Source of the DNA: Chlorophyllum brunneum
Taxonomy: Eukaryota; Basidiomycota; Agaricomycetes; Agaricales; Agaricaceae
Direction of reading: 5' to 3'
Length of the DNA stretch: 64,000 nucleotides
Assembly: GCA_963576785.1 (NCBI GenBank)
Contig: OY756139.1
Coordinates: 2,480,001 to 2,544,000, forward strand
In this document: positions 53,895-64,000 of the stretch, piece by piece
Position numbering within the stretch: the first letter of the stretch is position 1
Layout of the letters: each line of letters opens with the position of its first letter
Position numbers and translations under genes: made by a program
The notes under the pieces: generated by a model
Database searches by the model: none
What the model was told of the DNA's origin: nothing
The model's input: the letters and a program-made list of their open reading frames with translations, nothing else

Positions 53895-54140
53895 TCACCC
53901 TTCTATGTCAATCAACTCATCGATTTCCGTCCCCACAGCCCCAGAGCCTTCCAGGTGCCACATCTTTGAGTCAGGCACTGGGCCTATCTTTGGATCAAAT
54001 TCTAACGACCTCACCTGTAGCATGACCTCATGGAAGATCAACTTCTTGTTGGAACGTCCAATTTCGCGGCCCAATGGGGTTTTTCTGTGATCACAACCAG
54101 ATCTGGCTGACTCCAGCAAGCTAACCAGCAACCACACCAC
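53895..54140 (-). CDS. Possible small gene or 3' exon, unrecognised
   Basis: An open frame ends at 53895 and reads KKLIFHEVMLQVRSLEFDPK, then MWHLEGSGAVGTEIDELIDI. It has good protein character and a possible 5' extension, but no ATG at a natural place; a first exon may lie upstream. It is on the same strand as DNA ligase, about 200 bp upstream of its possible first Met. Family unknown. It could also be a fragment. Confidence 0.35.
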   Translation of the reverse strand: MVWLLVSLLESARSGCDHRKTPLGREIGRSNKKLIFHEVMLQVRSLEFDPKIGPVPDSKMWHLEGSGAVGTEIDELIDIEG

Positions 54141-54147
54141 GTCGAGG

Positions 54148-54169
54148 CTAGTGCGAATCTAGTGCGAAT
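54148..54169. repeat. Tandem duplication of an 11-bp unit
   Basis: CTAGTGCGAAT occurs twice in direct contact. It lies just upstream of the possible small minus-strand exon, so it may be a duplicated promoter element or a simple slippage product. Confidence 0.4.
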
Positions 54170-56155
54170 CCCCGAAATCTCATTCTATATTGTGACGAAA
54201 TGCCCAACGCGGCACTGATTTCGCGCGATAGATCATTGGAGCGAAGCGCAATATACATGTAGTTGCACTCTTCTTGGTACGGTTCCTGGGTATGACAGCA
54301 CTATGTGTCCATCCATAAGACAAGGATTACATGTATCCGAGAGTTTGTATCTCCACGGCGATTTGCAAGAATTGTTAAGCGACCAATGTATATTGAAAAT
54401 TTACACCAACTCGCAGACAGCTGTCTCTTGTTTCCCCAGATGGTGCTTAATAGGACACAAACATTGACGATGTCATTCAATTCTGGCAGTATATTGGCGT
54501 GGTCACCCCGAGCGGGTTGAGGGACCTATGCTAGCCAAAGCCGCAATTACGTGCGTAAACGGTGTGGCTTCAGTACTTTCCTGCTGACATTCCTACCCCA
54601 ATACCGTTGATCAATCATCAAGCTTCAAGAGCCGCCCAAGTGCCGACATTGGATTCAACGTAAGGATGGTAAAAATAAATTGCCAACCGAGGCGGATTGT
54701 CTTTGGTCGCTCAAAGACCTGACCCTGAACTCTTGTTCAAAGTCGGTGCTGCACAAATATGCTTGGAGTGTTTGTGTGGAGGTAATCGATCTGGATAAGC
54801 ACAGAAAATATGCTGCGCGATTATATCCCGAGACCGGAGACGGACGGACTCGAAAATACCGTATTGAACTTCTTCCTGTCGTGAGATCCCGAATTCTCAG
54901 GTGTCAAACGACTGCCTCAAAGTTACCACACTTTATTAACAACATCAAGCTGGGACGTCCTTCTATAAATGGGCCAACCTCCCTTTTAGGTGCTCTGTTA
55001 TGTGAACCTGAACATGAGAACCCCAGACGTTTGACGGATATAGGATAATAACGACTGGAAAACCAGTAGTAACGATCGATGGGGTGGAGTAAGCCCCCAG
55101 CAAAACAAAGGCTCAAACATCCCAAGACGGGCGCAGACTGATCCCTCACGCTGTTAAACCTCCCACTGTATCATTTTCCATCTATTCTCTATTTCGTCAG
55201 GGGCTCCAACAAGTCTGGGATTGTAATATGATTCACTCAGCTACAGAGGAAAGGTTGCTCAATGCAGCGTTGAGAGTGAGCGATTATCACTTGTGGAGCG
55301 TCGGCGTTGCTCTAACATGACTGATTCTTTGACAGATACGGAAATGCGACGCCGCATATTCGAGCTCTTCTCAGATCACTCAACGCCCAGATCTTGGGAG
55401 CTCTCAAATGCTCACTGGCGAACGCACTATGAGTGCGGGCCCGCTGGTCGAGATGTTACATACGAGACTCGTGACACTTTCTATTTGCAGGTATTCAGGA
55501 ACCGATGCCTCCTGAAGACTTGGTCTGATGACCCTCAAAGGAGTAGCACTTGTTCACGAGCATCAGCCAATCCGCGAAGCGATTCTACGAAGAAAGTACT
55601 ACAGCATATCCTAGCTTCGAATTTACTGACGTAGGAACCATTGTTCATCGATGACTATGGAGTGCGACGACGTTATTAGGCAGTAAGTAATGCGGGTCCT
55701 TAGAGCCGGCCCTCGCCCCGAAAGGGTAGTTCCTGAGGTGAGTATCTCTACGCTGATCTCGGCCTACCAGCCAAATTGTTAGGGGAAATCTCCGATCTGG
55801 AACCTCAGCGTTTAACATGTCGCTCTACTTTCGGACGAAACATCGGCTGCGGACTCTCAAACTAACTCACTTGGGGTGTAAAAGCGTAGATACGTGTTAT
55901 TTGACCTCAATACTACATGCGACAGATTGCGACATGACATTCGGGTCACTACTCTCAAATCAGGCACCGGATGGAATACCCCTTCTATATACCGTTACCC
56001 GTATCGCAAACCTGAAAATGTCGAACAACCCTTGGGGAATATTTAAACAGGACTGCGACAAAAAGGGATTGGCGTCGACAACCAAGCGCCCGTTTCCATA
56101 ACATTTATGAACCAGAGCCTTAGCGTAGGACTACACGTTTCTCGAAGCCCGGACC
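54170..56155. other. Intergenic, about 2 kb, no gene recognised
   Basis: Several short open frames (54680-55048, 55293-55634, 55817-56101) show no domain, no sustained codon bias and no consistent splice chain. The region may include promoter sequence for the C2H2 gene at 56156 and old decayed sequence. I see no terminal repeats. Confidence 0.45.
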
Positions 56156-57000
56156 ATGACTGACCGTCGATCATACCAGTACTCTGATATGCACTGGAAC
56201 GGTGCATCACAAACATATTCCCCCACCGCTGATTACTCCCCAACCCAGTATCAATCAAATGTGAACTCTACTCCTCCTCACTCCATGGCACCAGTGTACA
56301 ATAGCGACACCCACTCCCCGACGAGTGATGGAAGTTACTCACCCTCATATTACCCATCGAACAGTGGCTCATACGGTCACTCCAGTCCTTCATCTGCAGG
56401 GTATCACGTTTACTCGTCTTTGCCGGGACAAGCTTCGGATGACAGCGCCACATTATACGGGCAACGCCACTCTCATCATTCGCAGATCCATCGACCGCAA
56501 TCAACGCATCCCTATCCCGCTACTTATTCCCAGTCCAGTTCGCAGAACCATTCCCAACCTTATGCATATCCACCGCCGGGACAGACCCGGGGGAGATCCT
56601 ACTCCCAGACTCATCCTCATACCTACATGTCCCAACCGGCGAGCCCGACGCCGTACCAGGCCAATGCGTCACAGTATCCTCCCCAAATCCCCTTGACGCC
56701 AGCATCTATGTCACCGCCTCAGTACCCGGCATCACCTTCACGCCCATTTTCGTGTGATCTCTGCACGTTGTCGTTTAATCGTCAACATGATCTCAAACGA
56801 CACCGGGAGACCCATACTGGTGAAAAGCCGTATTTCTGCAATGGGGGTTGCGGGAAGACATTCACAAGGAAGGATGCTCTGAAGCGTCATCAGGTGAGTC
56901 TTTGACGATCGGCATCATCAGCAACGCGGCTGACAGACGATCGATCTCCAAGCTTGTAAAGGGGTGCGGAAAGCCCGATGAGCCATGGACTGCTTCGTAA
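56156..57000 (+). CDS. C2H2 zinc-finger transcription factor, second copy type
   Basis: A two-finger C2H2 regulator of 261 residues. Exon 1 is 56156-56893; exon 2, 56953-57000, adds LVKGCGKPDEPWTAS and the stop. The first 190 residues are rich in Ser, Pro, Tyr, Gln and His (TYSPTADYSPTQYQSNVNST, HSHHSQIHRPQSTHPYPATY), a common layout for fungal activation regions. Finger 1 is FSCDLCTLSFNRQHDLKRHR and ETH; the linker is TGEKP; finger 2 is YFCNGGCGKTFTRKDALKRH with the final Q at the splice site. Finger 2 has the CX3C-like spacing NGGC and then HX4-5 to a final partner in exon 2 (QLVKGC), so its last ligand may be Cys. This is a common variation in fungal C2H2 proteins with a Crz1-like finger pair. 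It is unrelated in sequence to the C2H2 gene at 44602. Confidence 0.88.
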
Positions 57001-57235
57001 CTCAAGGTATCCGTAAGTATATTGCTCTCCACAGCTCTGGAAGTCATGAGCTAATATAATCAAAGGAAGCTCTAACATGCAAGCCGTCTCTAACCCCTCA
57101 CGTTGGAAATTCTTTCTCAGAGAGCTCAGTAGTTTCCGTGCTCCTGTGATGTGTCTGTCAATATCGTTCTTGATCGCTGGACGATCCTACTTACAGCACG
57201 TAATAAAAGTACCTCCGTTGTCCTTCAGCCCACCG

Positions 57236-57888
57236 TTAGAGAGCCTTCTCGAGTACCCATGCATCATGAGGCTCGATTCTTCTATAATAATCCTTGTGGA
57301 TTTTGACTTCCTTGAACCCATGACGTTCGTAAAACTTTTTGGCCGCATCGTTGGAAACCTGCACATGGAGGTAGATTCTGGTGATCTTGGGTTTGGAAAG
57401 GGCCTCCGCGGCTTTGAGGACTAATTCAAGACTCTGTGATCCCAAACTTCGAGATCTATATGGCTAGAGTGGAGAATGTGAGGGACCTTTCACATCTGTA
57501 CCGATTTTGACTCACGGCCAAGACGCCCATGGTCATGAGATACAAGCTGGTTTGATCATCCTTATTCTCCAGGCGACAGCAGATGGTTCCAACCTTATCG
57601 GCAGAGATGGACAAAAATGTACAAACCGCACAGGATCCAAGACATACCGGGATATCATTGTAGTAGACTGAAATGGGTTTGCATCAGCCTGGGTGCCGGT
57701 CATGACGTCTGGTTCGTACCAAGCTTGCAAAAATCCTCCACTTCGGGCTGGAGGATGCCTTGGTAGAATTTCTCACTATACTTGATTGGAAACAGTACTG
57801 AGTTGAGCTTGCGAACAGTGCCAATGTTATTGGTAGTGATTGACGCGAAAGAGACGCGAGGGGATGCCCTAGTTGTCGTAGACGACAT
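57236..57888 (-). CDS. N-alpha-acetyltransferase 50 (NAA50/NAT13-like, GNAT fold)
   Basis: A GNAT acetyltransferase that acetylates N-terminal Met of many proteins and docks on the NatA complex. Start at the ATG at 57888 (MSSTTTRASPRVSFASITTN). Exons read NIGTVRKLNSVLFPIKYSEK, FYQGILQPEVEDFCKLG, then VYYNDIPVGTICCRLENKDD and SLYLMTMGVLA, and finally PYRSRSLGSQSLELVLKAAE, RIYLHVQVSNDAAKKFYERH and DYYRRIEPHDAWVLEKAL (stop 57236). The VQVSN-x-DAAKKFYERHGF stretch and the YYRRIEP end are those of NAA50. The acetyl-CoA loop, usually RxxGxG, reads RSRSLGS here. About 180-190 residues and three introns. Spacer 57001-57235 is short and convergent with the C2H2 gene. Confidence 0.9.
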
Positions 57889-58295
57889 GGATGATTATGC
57901 CAAAATGGCGCGTGGGAGAGGAGCGTGTTGGACTATAGCCAGCCATAGCCCCGGATGGTAAGTATCATATTTTAATATGACTCTTCACGTTCACCCTCGC
58001 GTCACTGTTTGGACCTGTCAACCTCCGCTGAACCCCTGTATATCCTTAGAGAAAAGACGGATACTAGGTGGAACATACCCATGACTACCACAAGACTTAG
58101 ATCCGTCGCCGATCTGCTATTCTGGTCAACGAAATAAGCCAAGTCGGTTGGTTGGTCGTGCTGAAGATGTTTCAGAAACCCCATGGGCTTCGCGGCGTGG
58201 TCCCCTATTCCAAACATAGAACCTCTTGGACCTCTATACACAATCTATATCACCACAGCCTACCGCTAGCCATGTTCTAGCGTGCGCAATGATCC

Positions 58296-58517
58296 TTGCC
58301 ACGCCGCAGCGACATATTCGCCGCTTTTGCTGCAACCACGGACGCGCTCTATGTCCCATTGCAGATACATCCTCCTCTCGACCCTACCGCTGATGCGCAA
58401 ACTTACGCCAGAAATCATGCAGAGTCCCTAAACCGGTCGGGTTTCGAGGATACAGCGATGAACTTCGAGCTGCGGCTTTTGTCTGACGTCTGGGCTTGGC
58501 ATGTAATCAAGACGTGA
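58296..58517 (+). CDS. Possible gene fragment, unrecognised
   Basis: A short frame reads DIFAAFAATTDALYVPLQIH, then PTADAQTYARNHAESLNRSG and ends LLSDVWAWHVIKT. Codon use is gene-like, but no suitable ATG or upstream exon could be joined. It may be the last exon of a small gene or a remnant. The rest of 57889-58295 shows no other supported feature. Confidence 0.25.
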   Translation: MPRRSDIFAAFAATTDALYVPLQIHPPLDPTADAQTYARNHAESLNRSGFEDTAMNFELRLLSDVWAWHVIKT

Positions 58518-59937
58518 AATTCTGTGGTCCTCCCATTCAGTTTCCAGACGTGATACGGGAAATTTCTTCTTCTTCTCTCATTGTTGTGGTTCTGTCATCA
58601 CGTCTATGCTAAAGTGGAAAATAAATGATGGGCAAAGATCTTGACCCCGCAATCTGCGCACTAGGGACATTTAGCAAGTCATATGGGCGTATCTGCTTGG
58701 AAACAGGTCCCCATCCTCAGAAATGACGGCAAATTGCCGTGAAGTTCGTGAGACGACACTCGCGACCACCGTTTTGGATAGGAGGAAATCAACGTCGCTT
58801 CTTTGCCCTACCTTCGGTTCTTTTCTTTTCGAGGAACCGAAACTTATGAGAAGGGGTGGCAATATGAAAGAGGTCAGCAGCCCGTCTGTCCCGGGTCGGC
58901 CGAGCCGTTCACTTTAATCTCACGGGCAGAGCCTGTTCGGCTAATCTCGTGTGTTATAGGGTTAGCCAAGGCCCCATCTATCCGCCGAGTCTCCTCGTCC
59001 TTGAGGCCGAATGTCGTGTGCTGAGACTCGGTGGGGTGGAATGAAACTTTGTACATAGGCAGTTGGGCCGTGTCGCCCGACAATATCGCCCATCGCGCTT
59101 TGGGACAGGGAGCTTCCTGAGTCTTGACGGGATGGATCCGGTCTTTAGTTTTTGGACATGCCAGCTGTCATCCGACGCTTTGGTGGCGCGTCGTCGAGCA
59201 AGCAGTGACCCGACCCGACCCGTATCCTGAACCCTGGATGATCTGTTTACACTTAAAGCTTTCAGTTGTCGTGGAATCGTCTAGCCAGGCGTATCTTCCG
59301 TTAGCTCTTGGTGATGGGCATCTAATTAAATATTGTCTTGATCGAATTCTGAAGGCACAGGCCGAAGTACTCCTACTTCTATGCATGATGATCAATTCCA
59401 TGGACATGGAATTCGAGGAGCGTAAAGTCATACGACACAGGTTCAGAAGACCACAAAAGGGGCGAGCTTAACGTGAAGCTATTTTGGTCTTTCATGCATA
59501 AACGCTCGTGGGTCACCCGTTTTTAGTCAAGGAATTGAATGATGGGGCTTGAAGCCAGGCTGTCCTGACGGAAGTATAGAAGATCAGCACATAAATAACG
59601 AGAGCACAAAAGTACAAGTCCAGAAGAACCGAGAAGAGAAATCGCCAGCGGCTTTGTTTTGATCCAGTGCCGGGCCGGCGATACGCAGGTAGAGAATATG
59701 GATATATTAAGGTTATAAGAGGCGAAGAATACAGCATGGGTACCAATACAAAATAGATGAATGTGATGGGAGGGTTCCAGTGGCGTATAGTAATCAGTTT
59801 ACGTAGTCTTCTGAATGTACAATGCTGATGAGATAATGCGAGGCACAAAGTACGAATTGCATGCAAATGTGAACATCTAAGGTAGGGAGTGGTAAGCAAG
59901 GCGCTCCGATGCGGAGAAAAAAGGAATACGCACAGTC
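58518..59937. other. Intergenic, about 1.4 kb
   Basis: No coding exon, RNA gene or repeat was recognised. Overlapping short frames on both strands look like chance. The right end should hold the 3' UTR of the minus-strand gene that ends at 59938. Confidence 0.45.
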
Positions 59938-60598
59938 CTACGAAACAGTGTCCTGGTATCGTGAGATTGACTTTCGCCATTTTGATTTTTTCGGGGTGCG
60001 ATACAGTTTTTCCAAGTAGACATCATCGTAGCTGCGGAAGACACAGGTACCCAGCTGCTCGTCGTACTCGTCCATTCTTGCCCATATGCAATGCCAGCGG
60101 GGGTTCTGCTCCGAAAATTTGAGGGCGACAGCGAGATGCTTTTGGTCCCAGTTGACGGGGTTGGAAGACGATTTGACGTGCTTGCGGTCAAACGCGGCGT
60201 CTTGAAGGGTGATAAGGGCACAGTCAAGGACTTTGAGGTCGAGGGGCTTGTTTGCAAGGATGGTGTCAAGGTCGCCGTCCATTTCAAGCTGCTTTGGGAT
60301 ACCACGGCGGGCAGGGTCATAGCCGTCGACGAGGACTTGGACGGTCGTGTGGTCGGCGAAGTGGAGGGTGAGGGCTGGGTGGGTGGGAGAGCGGCGGGCG
60401 CCTTGCAGAACCTTGCCGATGATTTCACTGGGATCTATACTGGGTGGAATTCAGCGGTGAGATAGAAAGGAGGCTGGATGGCACGCACCCGAGGTGGTTG
60501 AGGCGCAGGGCCTGGGGGCGGCGCCTGGCAGCGGGGGGGGATGGAGGGGTGGAGGATGAGGAGAGAGCGGGGGAGCTGGGTGCGGCGTCTGAGGCCAT
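59938..60598 (-). CDS. Hypothetical conserved-looking protein
   Basis: I do not recognise the family. The ATG at 60598 begins MASDAAPSSPALSSSSTPPS, a disordered leader ending in QALRLNHLG. One intron of about 53 nt is then removed, and the body continues DPSEIIGKVLQGARRSPTHP, ALTLHFADHTTVQVLVDGYD, MDGDLDTILANKPLDLKVLD, NWDQKHLAVALKFSEQNPRW and EQLGTCVFRSYDDVYLEKLY, to a stop at 59938. About 200 residues. The body alternates short beta strands and looks like a compact soluble domain. No signal peptide. It diverges from the MAP kinase kinase gene with 133 bp between start codons. It has sustained coding character over both exons, so it is probably real. Confidence 0.65.
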
Positions 60599-60731
60599 GG
60601 CGGGACTGGTCACGGCCGAGTCGACCCAAGCTGAGGGCGTCTGGCGTGTTACCCCATTTGTGGCAAGTGGGACCAAAGTAAACACTGATCACGGCTTCAA
60701 ATAAGCAGTCTGCCCACCACATCCATCCACA
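60599..60731. promoter_or_regulatory. 133-bp divergent promoter, hypothetical gene and MAP kinase kinase
   Basis: The two start codons lie 133 bp apart on opposite strands, so control elements are probably shared. No TATA box is visible. The sequence is moderately GC-rich. Confidence 0.4.
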
Positions 60732-62367
60732 ATGGATAGAGGCCCCATCTCCCGACCCCTTGGCCCCCGCAAGCCTCTCAGGTCTGAGCGGCCCTCTTCT
60801 CCCAGCAAATCAGAATCCATCCGCAGACGACCTCCCCTCGAAACCTCGTGCATGAACCAATCACCAAAACCCAATGGCCCCACCCTTGGACGCCTGCCCA
60901 AACTAGACGTCTCTGGCATCCAGCCTATACAGTACTACAACGGAGGCCCCGACGTAGCTGTTGAACACACGTCTCCAGATGAGGCACCCACCCTTCGGCC
61001 ACAATCCCAGGATACAACCATGCCCGCCCGTACAAGCCATGAGCCTCTCGACAGTCTCGAGGGCTTACTTCGAGAAATCGACAACATCACTACACAGACC
61101 CCGCCCCAGTTCCAAGACGATGCCTACCTCGATCCCGAACCATCAGCGAATCTGGGCAACTGGTCGGATGAAGTCGTTGACGAGCTTCAGAGATTAGGTG
61201 AGGGAGCCGGCGGTGCCGTTCACAAGGTCAAGGATAAGAGATCAGGCAAGATCATAGCTAGGAAAACGATTACTACGCGCCAGGCGCCCAGACAGCTGCT
61301 GCGCGAGGTGTATATCATGACAACTACCCGACATCTCAACATCATTCACTTCTATGGTGCTTATATCTCTCCCTCGACCAGCGAGGTCAAAATCTTGATG
61401 GAGTATTGCGAGGGGGGCAGTTTAGAATCAGTCGGAAAGCGCCTCAGGGAGTACGGCGCTGTAGTTGGCGAAAAGATTGCAGGACGCCTGACCGAAGGAG
61501 TGAGTCGCCACGCGGCCCCCTTGTCGACCAAAAATTGATCTTGATCAGATTCTTCAAGGGCTCGCCTATCTTCATTCAAAAAGGACCATACACCGTGATA
61601 TAAAACCCTCAAATATCCTACTCACCAGTGAAGGTGTCGTGCGATTGTGCGATTTTGGTGTCTCTGGTGAATTGGTGGATTCCCTCGCGAATACCTTCAC
61701 CGGTACAAGCTTCTACATGGCCGTCAGTTCTTTGATCCCTCCACATTCAACCTCGTCTGACTATCATTATCAGCCGGAGAGAATTTCCGGAGAAAAGTAC
61801 ACCATCAGATCTGATGTCTGGTCTACTGGAATCACTCTCCTTGAATTAGTTCAAAACCGTTTCCCTTTTCCTAATGATCTCCCACCTATTGAGCTTATGG
61901 TATACATCACCCAGAACGAGGTATATCTGCCTCATCCTACTTCTTTACTAGATGCTCATTATCGTTCCTTGCAGCCTCCTAGACTCGAAGATGAGCCAGG
62001 TGTTCAGTGGACCAACGAAATGAAGGATTTCATTAAGCAAGCGTGAGCTCCCCCCCCCTCCCCCCCGTTCCTTCCGATCAGAACTTAATCATATCGAACT
62101 TTTTTAGTCTCACCGTCAATCCACAAATGCGACCAATCCCTAAGGACATGCTGGCTCATCCTTGGATCCTAAACACGATAAAACAAGAAGTAAACATGGC
62201 TCGATGGATTGCTGAAGTATATGGGTGGCCAAAGAGGAGATCGGGTGACCAGTAAGCATATCACTTGTCATTTAGGTCGTTTATCGTGGGACTAAATTCG
62301 CTTCAGCTCCCAATCCAGGCCTTCCTCCAGTCGAGCTGGATCTTCCATGTCGAATCGCAGCAACTAA
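60732..62367 (+). CDS. MAP kinase kinase, MKK1/2 type (cell-wall integrity)
   Basis: A dual-specificity kinase expected to phosphorylate the SLT2/MPK1 MAP kinase. Five exons (60732-61499, 61549-61722, 61774-62042, 62108-62251, 62307-62367) give 471 residues. The leader is Pro/Ser-rich with [20 protein letters not shown], which may hold a MAPK docking site. Kinase blocks: [20 protein letters not shown], the Lys in [63 protein letters not shown] with the S-x3-T phosphosites (SLANT), GTSFYMAPERI and [20 protein letters not shown]. The GEGAGG loop and the SGELVDS segment fit Mkk1/2 rather than Ste7 or Pbs2. The last exon, [20 protein letters not shown] plus N, is easily missed because reading through the intron stops at 62253. 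The intron before exon 4 contains long C runs. Confidence 0.92.
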
Positions 62368-64000
62368 GCGTTCCTAACTCTCTTCGGCACATCTAACCAA
62401 TTTACGCTTCTAGCGCGTGGCTAATTCCTCTTTCGCTTTCTGCTGTTCGTTATACTCCGGATATCTCCTGTTGTTACACCTACGCTCACCAACATACCCG
62501 CATCCCTGTGTGGACAATCCGAGTTGTTTCTCTGTACCGTTCTTGCGTCTATAATTCTATCTCCACATAACGAGTCCTTCCCCCGCTTAGCTCCCACGTG
62601 GAACCGCCCAAGAGTCGCTGTAAGGGGGAAAGTACATGTAGAGGAAACATGTAGTATCCTGCGTTAGTTTGTACAACAAAGCACGGACAACTCTAGCCTT
62701 GTGATTTTGGCATATGCATTCGTCGGTATCAAGCGTGACAAGGCTGTGAACATTTACCTGGTGTCGATAGACCTGAGTTCCAGCAACGAAAATCCGCGGA
62801 CCAACATGTCGTGTACCAAGAAACCATACCAGTCTGGTCACTCCATCGCGGCGTCTTTAATATAGCTCATAGCTAGAACGTACCTTTTAAGGATCCATGG
62901 TGTCCCGAGGAAAACGTTCGGACCAACTAAAGATAGGGACCATATTTTTGGTTCCGACAAGATACATCATTTGATTATAATGCAAGCTGCTCTGGTCCCT
63001 CGTTTTCAGAGGAGAGATGCCCCATGGCTTTTGAGTGAATATACCTCGGTGTTCAGCGCTCTCTGTCTAGTGCCTGTCAATTACGGGGCAAACATTCACT
63101 AGCCTGGGGTCATTGGGGATGGCGACGTGACCCTTGTACTGCACGAACCGGAGGACGAGATAATAAAGAGGAGCCGTGTGCTTCCTGGGCTTGATAACGT
63201 TCAGGAACCATCCCCGCTTCCACTCCTGAGATGCTTGTTCAGCTGTGGTTAGAACTCATCGTACCATCTTCTACGATCGCCTCTTCTGCCAGAGGTCCAC
63301 TGAAACCGGAATTCTGCAGGTCCACTACTGCAGACCCATTTGTACGGTTTCTATTGCATATCCGTTCTCAGGTAGCTCCCTTGAACTATTAGCTCCCTTT
63401 GGTGGGGATTATGCTGTCGAATTGTTGATTAACATTGATAAGTGATATACTCTTCTGCCAACCCTGCACTCCTCCAGGGATTGATGTTGTAGATCCGTTA
63501 ATGGAGAGACGCATGTATCACAGAAGGCATTATCGACAGACAAAAGACGATTCGAAACCAGTCAATTTGAAGAGACATGAGTAAGTATCACCCTCTCCAA
63601 GTCCGAGGAATCCGCAGAGCCTCTATTAAATCACGAGACGAACACGATATTGTGAAACGGTCCAGTCTCTCCCACATTTATTTCATTAAAAACACAGATC
63701 AAATCGGAGAACACACTATATTGACACGAGACCAGGATCGGCGTAGCAGTCTTCATTCCGGAGACACGTGTCAACCACCTATAGCTACAAGGCTCAAGGC
63801 CTTGAGATTCTCTGCACCTAGAATCTACTGGCTGCGGCTGAACGAGAACACCGTTGAGAAGGAAAGACGAGTTTGGGCCCGAGTTACTCGATCAATACAT
63901 CTGCGAAGGAATCTGTGTCTTCGGTCCGCGGAAAACAAGAGACCAATGGCGCGATACTATCACAGGAAGTTCGGCTACGAATGAGCCAAAATGGTCTCCG
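62368..64000. other. Right end of window, no gene recognised
   Basis: About 1.6 kb after the MAP kinase kinase stop. Short frames (for example 63577-63984 on plus, 62587-62841 on minus) are arginine- and serine-rich with no domain or splice support. I see no RNA gene or repeat. It may include the promoter of a gene beyond the window. Confidence 0.45.

Noticed and set aside
54680..56101. Three short plus-strand frames as possible exons of one gene
   Set aside because: They could not be joined by splice sites, show no motif and have no sustained coding bias.
62043..62070. Long C runs as a possible regulatory repeat
   Set aside because: They lie inside an intron of the MAP kinase kinase and look like simple homopolymer growth.
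63577..63984. A 135-codon plus-strand frame near the right edge
   Set aside because: Arg/Ser-rich with no domain, no upstream promoter feature and no splice support; likely chance.

Overview
The window looks like nuclear DNA of a filamentous basidiomycete, most likely an Agaricomycete (mushroom-forming fungus). Genes are dense, on both strands, and split by many short introns of about 45-70 nt, with GT-AG (occasionally GC-AG) ends and CTNA-type branch points. Several genes are typical of mushroom fungi: a fused trifunctional TRP1, an Armillaria-type flavin halogenase, a secreted AA9 lytic polysaccharide monooxygenase, and a copy of a large Agaricomycete-specific family that resembles PD-(D/E)XK nucleases. 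I recognised no tRNA, rRNA, CRISPR array or intact transposon. Gene models below were spliced by eye, so single exon junctions may be off.

Layout. 1-4.4 kb: 3' end of an SLT2/MPK1-type MAP kinase, a frameshifted lineage-specific gene, and TRP1. 4.7-16 kb: S10 serine carboxypeptidase, DUF300/TMEM184 membrane protein, aldo-keto reductase and flavin-dependent halogenase. 17-25 kb: an unrecognised helical protein, phospholipid:diacylglycerol acyltransferase, ETF-alpha and a FAD monooxygenase. 25-34 kb: ubiquitin C-terminal hydrolase and proteasome assembly chaperone PAC2 (head to head, start codons 70 bp apart), RRP12, and a glycerol-phosphate acyltransferase. 34-40 kb: an unresolved gene, the AA9 enzyme and a homeodomain factor. 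40-50 kb: NDR-family kinase, a C2H2 factor, mitochondrial BolA and an unrecognised protein. 50-64 kb: DNA ligase I, a second C2H2 factor, NAA50 acetyltransferase, an unrecognised protein and an MKK1/2-type MAP kinase kinase, followed by about 1.6 kb with nothing recognisable.

Most genes are unrelated housekeeping or regulatory genes rather than a cluster. Three links stand out. The first and last genes are consecutive kinases of the cell-wall-integrity cascade (MKK1/2 acts on SLT2). The UCH/PAC2 pair joins two ubiquitin-proteasome genes across one tiny promoter. PDAT, the glycerol-phosphate acyltransferase and ETF-alpha all belong to lipid metabolism. The best candidates for new biology are the halogenase, an aldo-keto reductase with His in place of the catalytic Tyr, possible dual-start targeting in DNA ligase and BolA, and several genes I could not assign to a family.
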